Source of the DNA: a virus
Strand: one strand, 5' to 3'
IMG/VR virus record: IMGVR_UViG_3300020152_000254
Span: 1-37,984 of that record
DNA length: 37,984 bases
Made by a program: the position numbers and the translations under genes. Shown here piece after piece: positions 35,963 to 37,984 of this stretch. Each line of letters opens with the position of its first letter. Position 1 is the stretch's first letter. Under the pieces are notes generated by a model. The model had not been told where the DNA came from. It saw nothing but the letters and a program-made list of their open reading frames with translations, and ran no database searches.

Positions 35963-36947
35963 TGGACTCCTTTGTGTTAGCTTTTTTTGCGGCCTCTAAA
36001 CCGGCTTCTACTTCCTCGGCAATTTGGTCTCCATCGATTCGACCCAACTCTTCTTCTGATGGTTCAGGAGGAGCATCTTCGTAGGTTTTGAGCTTGGAGA
36101 TAGCTGCTTGAGCTTGTTTAAGGGTTAATTTGTCTAAAGATTCGACTTTATAAAATTCAAGTAATGGCTCTTTTCTCTTTCCCTTAACATCTAAAAGCTT
36201 TTCCAGTTCCATTAGTTGAGATTCTTGGATCAAGATTTCAGTTACTCCACTCTCAGACCAGTTCTTGAGAATCAAACCTGTTTCAGGTGAAATTACGAAC
36301 TCCGGCTTGTCCATAAAAAGGCCAGTTCTGTCTTTGCTCGCCACAGCATAGTGATTTTGAGAAATGGCAAACGATAGGGTGAGTTCGTACTCAAAGCCTT
36401 CTCGAGTAATTTCTTTCAATCCTGCCTTTTCAACTTTAATCTTGCCGTTATTGTCTTTGGTCATCTCGTAATCTTGTTTTCTTCGAACAGTCGTGATGAT
36501 ATGAGCTGTGCTTTGCAAGATCGATTCAATAAAGGCTGTGTGTCGAGGAGTAACCTTGGACCAGTCCTGATAGCGACCGCCTAGTTTTTCGACGATTTCA
36601 AGACAGCCACCCTTTCCATCCCACTCATGAGTAATTGAGTCAATGATGATGACCTCAGCTCCGGCTTCTTCACATGCTTTTACGGCTTCAATGTATCTTT
36701 CTGGAGAAAATGGCGCCGTTAAAGGTAAAACGTTATAGTCACCCAAATGGTCATAAAGGTCAGCTGATCCATTTTCAGTATCAATTACGCAAATCTTGTC
36801 CCAGCTTGTTAATCCACTGGCTAAGAGTAGGGCTGAGAAGGTTTTTCCAGATCCGCTCGTACCAGCTAGACCCATTCTGAGTTTTGCTTTTTGCTTTTGT
36901 GCTTTTCTAAGTTGCATTTTCGGTTGCGCCTGTGTTATGTTTGACAT
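35955..36947 (-). CDS. Sak4-like RecA-family ATPase
   Basis: A 330-residue P-loop ATPase. Walker A is GTSGSGKT (29-36), Walker B VIIIDS (99-104), and KICVIDTENGSADLY (51-65) resembles strand 2 of the AAA_24/Sak4 group. Such proteins promote single-strand annealing and phage recombination, often with an SSB protein. No SSB gene was recognised in this window. The C-terminal about 100 residues are helical and acidic, unlike minimal Sak4 proteins, and may bind a partner. AAGGA ribosome binding site. Confidence 0.82.
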   Translation of the reverse strand: MSNITQAQPKMQLRKAQKQKAKLRMGLAGTSGSGKTFSALLLASGLTSWDKICVIDTENGSADLYDHLGDYNVLPLTAPFSPERYIEAVKACEEAGAEVIIIDSITHEWDGKGGCLEIVEKLGGRYQDWSKVTPRHTAFIESILQSTAHIITTVRRKQDYEMTKDNNGKIKVEKAGLKEITREGFEYELTLSFAISQNHYAVASKDRTGLFMDKPEFVISPETGLILKNWSESGVTEILIQESQLMELEKLLDVKGKRKEPLLEFYKVESLDKLTLKQAQAAISKLKTYEDAPPEPSEEELGRIDGDQIAEEVEAGLEAAKKANTKESNE

Positions 36948-36971
36948 AGTTAATTCCTTGTAATTACTTCC

Positions 36972-37166
36972 CTAGCGCCAACTAGGGATTTTTTTTATTT
37001 CATCGAGTTGACCAAACTCTCTTCGTGCTTTTTTCACCCACCAGGCATAATAGCCACTTTTGTGTAGCGACCTGTTGAGTTTTGCTGGTCTTACTGAAGA
37101 GCGGTGTCCGTATGTCTTGCATCCGCACTTCGGTAATTTCTTTTTGTTTTGAACTCTCCTTTTCAT
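36972..37166 (-). CDS. Small basic protein of unknown function
   Basis: A 64-residue basic protein (MKRRVQNKKKLPKCGCKTYGHRSSVRPAKLN, then SGYYAWWVKKARREFGQL). CGC and an H follow each other (C14, C16, H20), a possible metal site. The start ATG 37166 lacks a ribosome binding site and is 14 bases after the upstream stop; a TTG start eight codons earlier exists. I prefer this frame over the overlapping one at 37000-37212 because its composition is protein-like and its stop fits the next ribosome binding site. Confidence 0.5.
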   Translation of the reverse strand: MKRRVQNKKKLPKCGCKTYGHRSSVRPAKLNRSLHKSGYYAWWVKKARREFGQLDEIKKIPSWR

Positions 37167-37180
37167 TTTTAATAATGTGT

Positions 37181-37792
37181 TTAATACCAACTTGGGACAT
37201 GACAGGTGGCATGATTTGAACCTTTAGACTCTCTTAAAATAGGTCCCCACTCCAAAGCTCTACCGTTTGCAATAGCCCAAGCTGTAGTTCGAGCTGCTTC
37301 TTTGAAGTCATATCTGCTACCAATTTCAGTGGCATGACCTTCTTTGATCATTTGCTTTCGCATACCGACCCAGGTTGCTTCGTGGAACTGAAATGGACCA
37401 CCGGCTAAACCACCGTCTCCATGACCTTTGTCTTCTCCATGCTTGGATTCTTGATTGGCCAGACAATGCATTATTTTTCGACCCTCAGAAGATCTTTTAG
37501 GTAGAAACTCATCCACAGCCTCAGCAATCCAGGTGTCAACGTTTTGGTTTTTATCGATGACTACTGTATTGGTGTAGATAGTTGAAGCGTTGACAGGTAA
37601 AGGACTAATTAGTTCAGGGTTATATTGGCCATACATCATTAACCCCATGCTTACTGACAGGAAGAAACTGAAAACAGCGATGGTTTTAAATCTGTTGAGA
37701 GTTTGTTCCCATGGGTATTCGTATTCAGATCCGCCAACATAGTTCACCAAAACCATATTTTTGTTGTGGGCTAGTCTTGATTTAGCTTTCAT
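37181..37792 (-). CDS. Membrane-anchored lysozyme-like/transglycosylase protein
   Basis: A 203-residue protein with a cytoplasmic N-terminus, one membrane segment at about 36-54 (TIAVFSFFLSVSMGLMMYG), a spacer, and an extracellular lysozyme-like domain (105-185). The catalytic Glu is probably E115 (CLANQESKHG), followed by GDGGLAGGPFQFHEATW, RYDFKEAARTTAWAIANG and EWGPI. It is in the early region, distant from the lysis genes, so a local wall-cutting role during DNA entry, DNA transfer or a host-like function is possible. The final HATC-CHVPSWY part has two Cys that could form a disulfide. I recall related proteins from CPR genomes, but this is not checked. Confidence 0.78.
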   Translation of the reverse strand: MKAKSRLAHNKNMVLVNYVGGSEYEYPWEQTLNRFKTIAVFSFFLSVSMGLMMYGQYNPELISPLPVNASTIYTNTVVIDKNQNVDTWIAEAVDEFLPKRSSEGRKIMHCLANQESKHGEDKGHGDGGLAGGPFQFHEATWVGMRKQMIKEGHATEIGSRYDFKEAARTTAWAIANGRALEWGPILRESKGSNHATCHVPSWY

Positions 37793-37984
37793 TTAAACCC
37801 CCTTCCATCCGCGGCGCTTTTTTTCGTCACGAACGATGTTGCCGATGCGGGCAACAGTTAAGTTGTATTCAAGGGATAGCTGGGTGTATGAAAGTCTGTT
37901 TTCCTTGCGAGTATTTTTCTCGAAAATTTCGCCATTACGAGTTACTTCTCGCTTGGATGAACTGGATGTTGTTTGGTGTGACAT
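37793..37984 (-). CDS. Small HTH DNA-binding protein
   Basis: A 63-residue protein with an HTH-like end: LSYTQLSLEYNLTVARIGNIVRDEKKRRGW (32-61), similar to sigma-region 4 or resolvase-type HTHs. The first 30 residues are polar and Ser/Arg-rich. Its ATG is at the last base of the window, so upstream signals are unseen. As the first gene of the leftward series it could be an early regulator. Family not certain. Confidence 0.62.
   Translation of the reverse strand: MSHQTTSSSSKREVTRNGEIFEKNTRKENRLSYTQLSLEYNLTVARIGNIVRDEKKRRGWKGV

Noticed and set aside
37000-37212. Alternative 70-residue frame overlapping the small basic gene
   Set aside because: It begins within the end of the lysozyme-like gene and its sequence lacks a plausible fold; the 36972-37166 frame fits the next gene better, though neither is certain.
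37195-37235. GGTTCAAATC on the minus strand resembling a tRNA T-loop
   Set aside because: It lies within the coding end of the lysozyme-like gene (KGSNHATC) and no acceptor stem or anticodon arm can be built around it.
1-37984. Alternative genetic code with TGA as an amino acid, known in some CPR lineages
   Set aside because: Many genes end in TGA within ATGA overlaps (for example 11870, 32030 and 31620), and conserved domains end there properly.

Overview
The window is a tailed-phage genome or prophage segment, most likely a long-tailed siphovirus: there is a tape measure protein and tail tube protein, and no sheath protein was recognised. It runs from a tyrosine integrase whose start codon is at base 1 to a small helix-turn-helix gene whose start codon is at base 37984, so it looks cut at gene borders and both true ends lie outside. 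TGA is used as a normal stop, for example in many ATGA overlaps, so the code is standard bacterial. There is no tRNA, rRNA or host gene. The base composition is moderately AT-rich. The host cannot be read directly. The integrase type, the small membrane-anchored lysozyme-like protein and the 14-residue repeat protein remind me of phages of Patescibacteria (CPR), but that is recollection and inference.

Except for the integrase, every gene is on the minus strand, tightly packed with ATGA or TAATG overlaps, so transcription probably runs from the right end leftwards. Right to left: (1) 37984-30740 early and accessory genes: a DNA-binding protein, a lysozyme-like membrane protein, a Sak4-like recombination ATPase, a YopX-like protein, a replisome-organiser-like initiation protein, a DEDDh exonuclease, two tandem excisionase-like HTH proteins and a run of very small genes. 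(2) 30733-24471 packaging and head: TerS, TerL, portal, minor head protein, scaffold, coat protein. (3) 24393-17159, a 7.2-kb block of glycan genes inside the head operon: four GT-B and two GT-A-like glycosyltransferases, one SAM methyltransferase and a small zinc-ribbon-like protein. (4) 17028-10033 structural genes: three uncharacterised proteins, an 821-residue protein with about 28 tandem 14-residue repeats, connectors, tail terminator, a Com-like zinc finger, the tail tube protein and the tail assembly chaperones, which carry a clear -1 frameshift signal. (5) 10025-3513: a lipoprotein inserted before the tape measure gene, then tape measure, hub, fibre-like proteins and a His-rich collar/fibre protein. 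(6) 3506-1722 lysis: a BhlA-like holin candidate, a second membrane protein and an M23 endopeptidase, closed by a strong intrinsic terminator. Beyond it lie a MazG-like gene and the convergent integrase.

The best candidate for a new system is the glycosylation block together with the repeat protein encoded beside it. A phage devoting about a fifth of its genome to glycosyltransferases inside its head operon suggests that it builds a methylated glycan on its own virion, or less likely on the host surface. Two 18-bp near-identical intergenic motifs with a 10-bp internal period lie just downstream of the two apparent insertions (the lipoprotein and the glycan block), which suggests either shared regulation or a common history of insertion.
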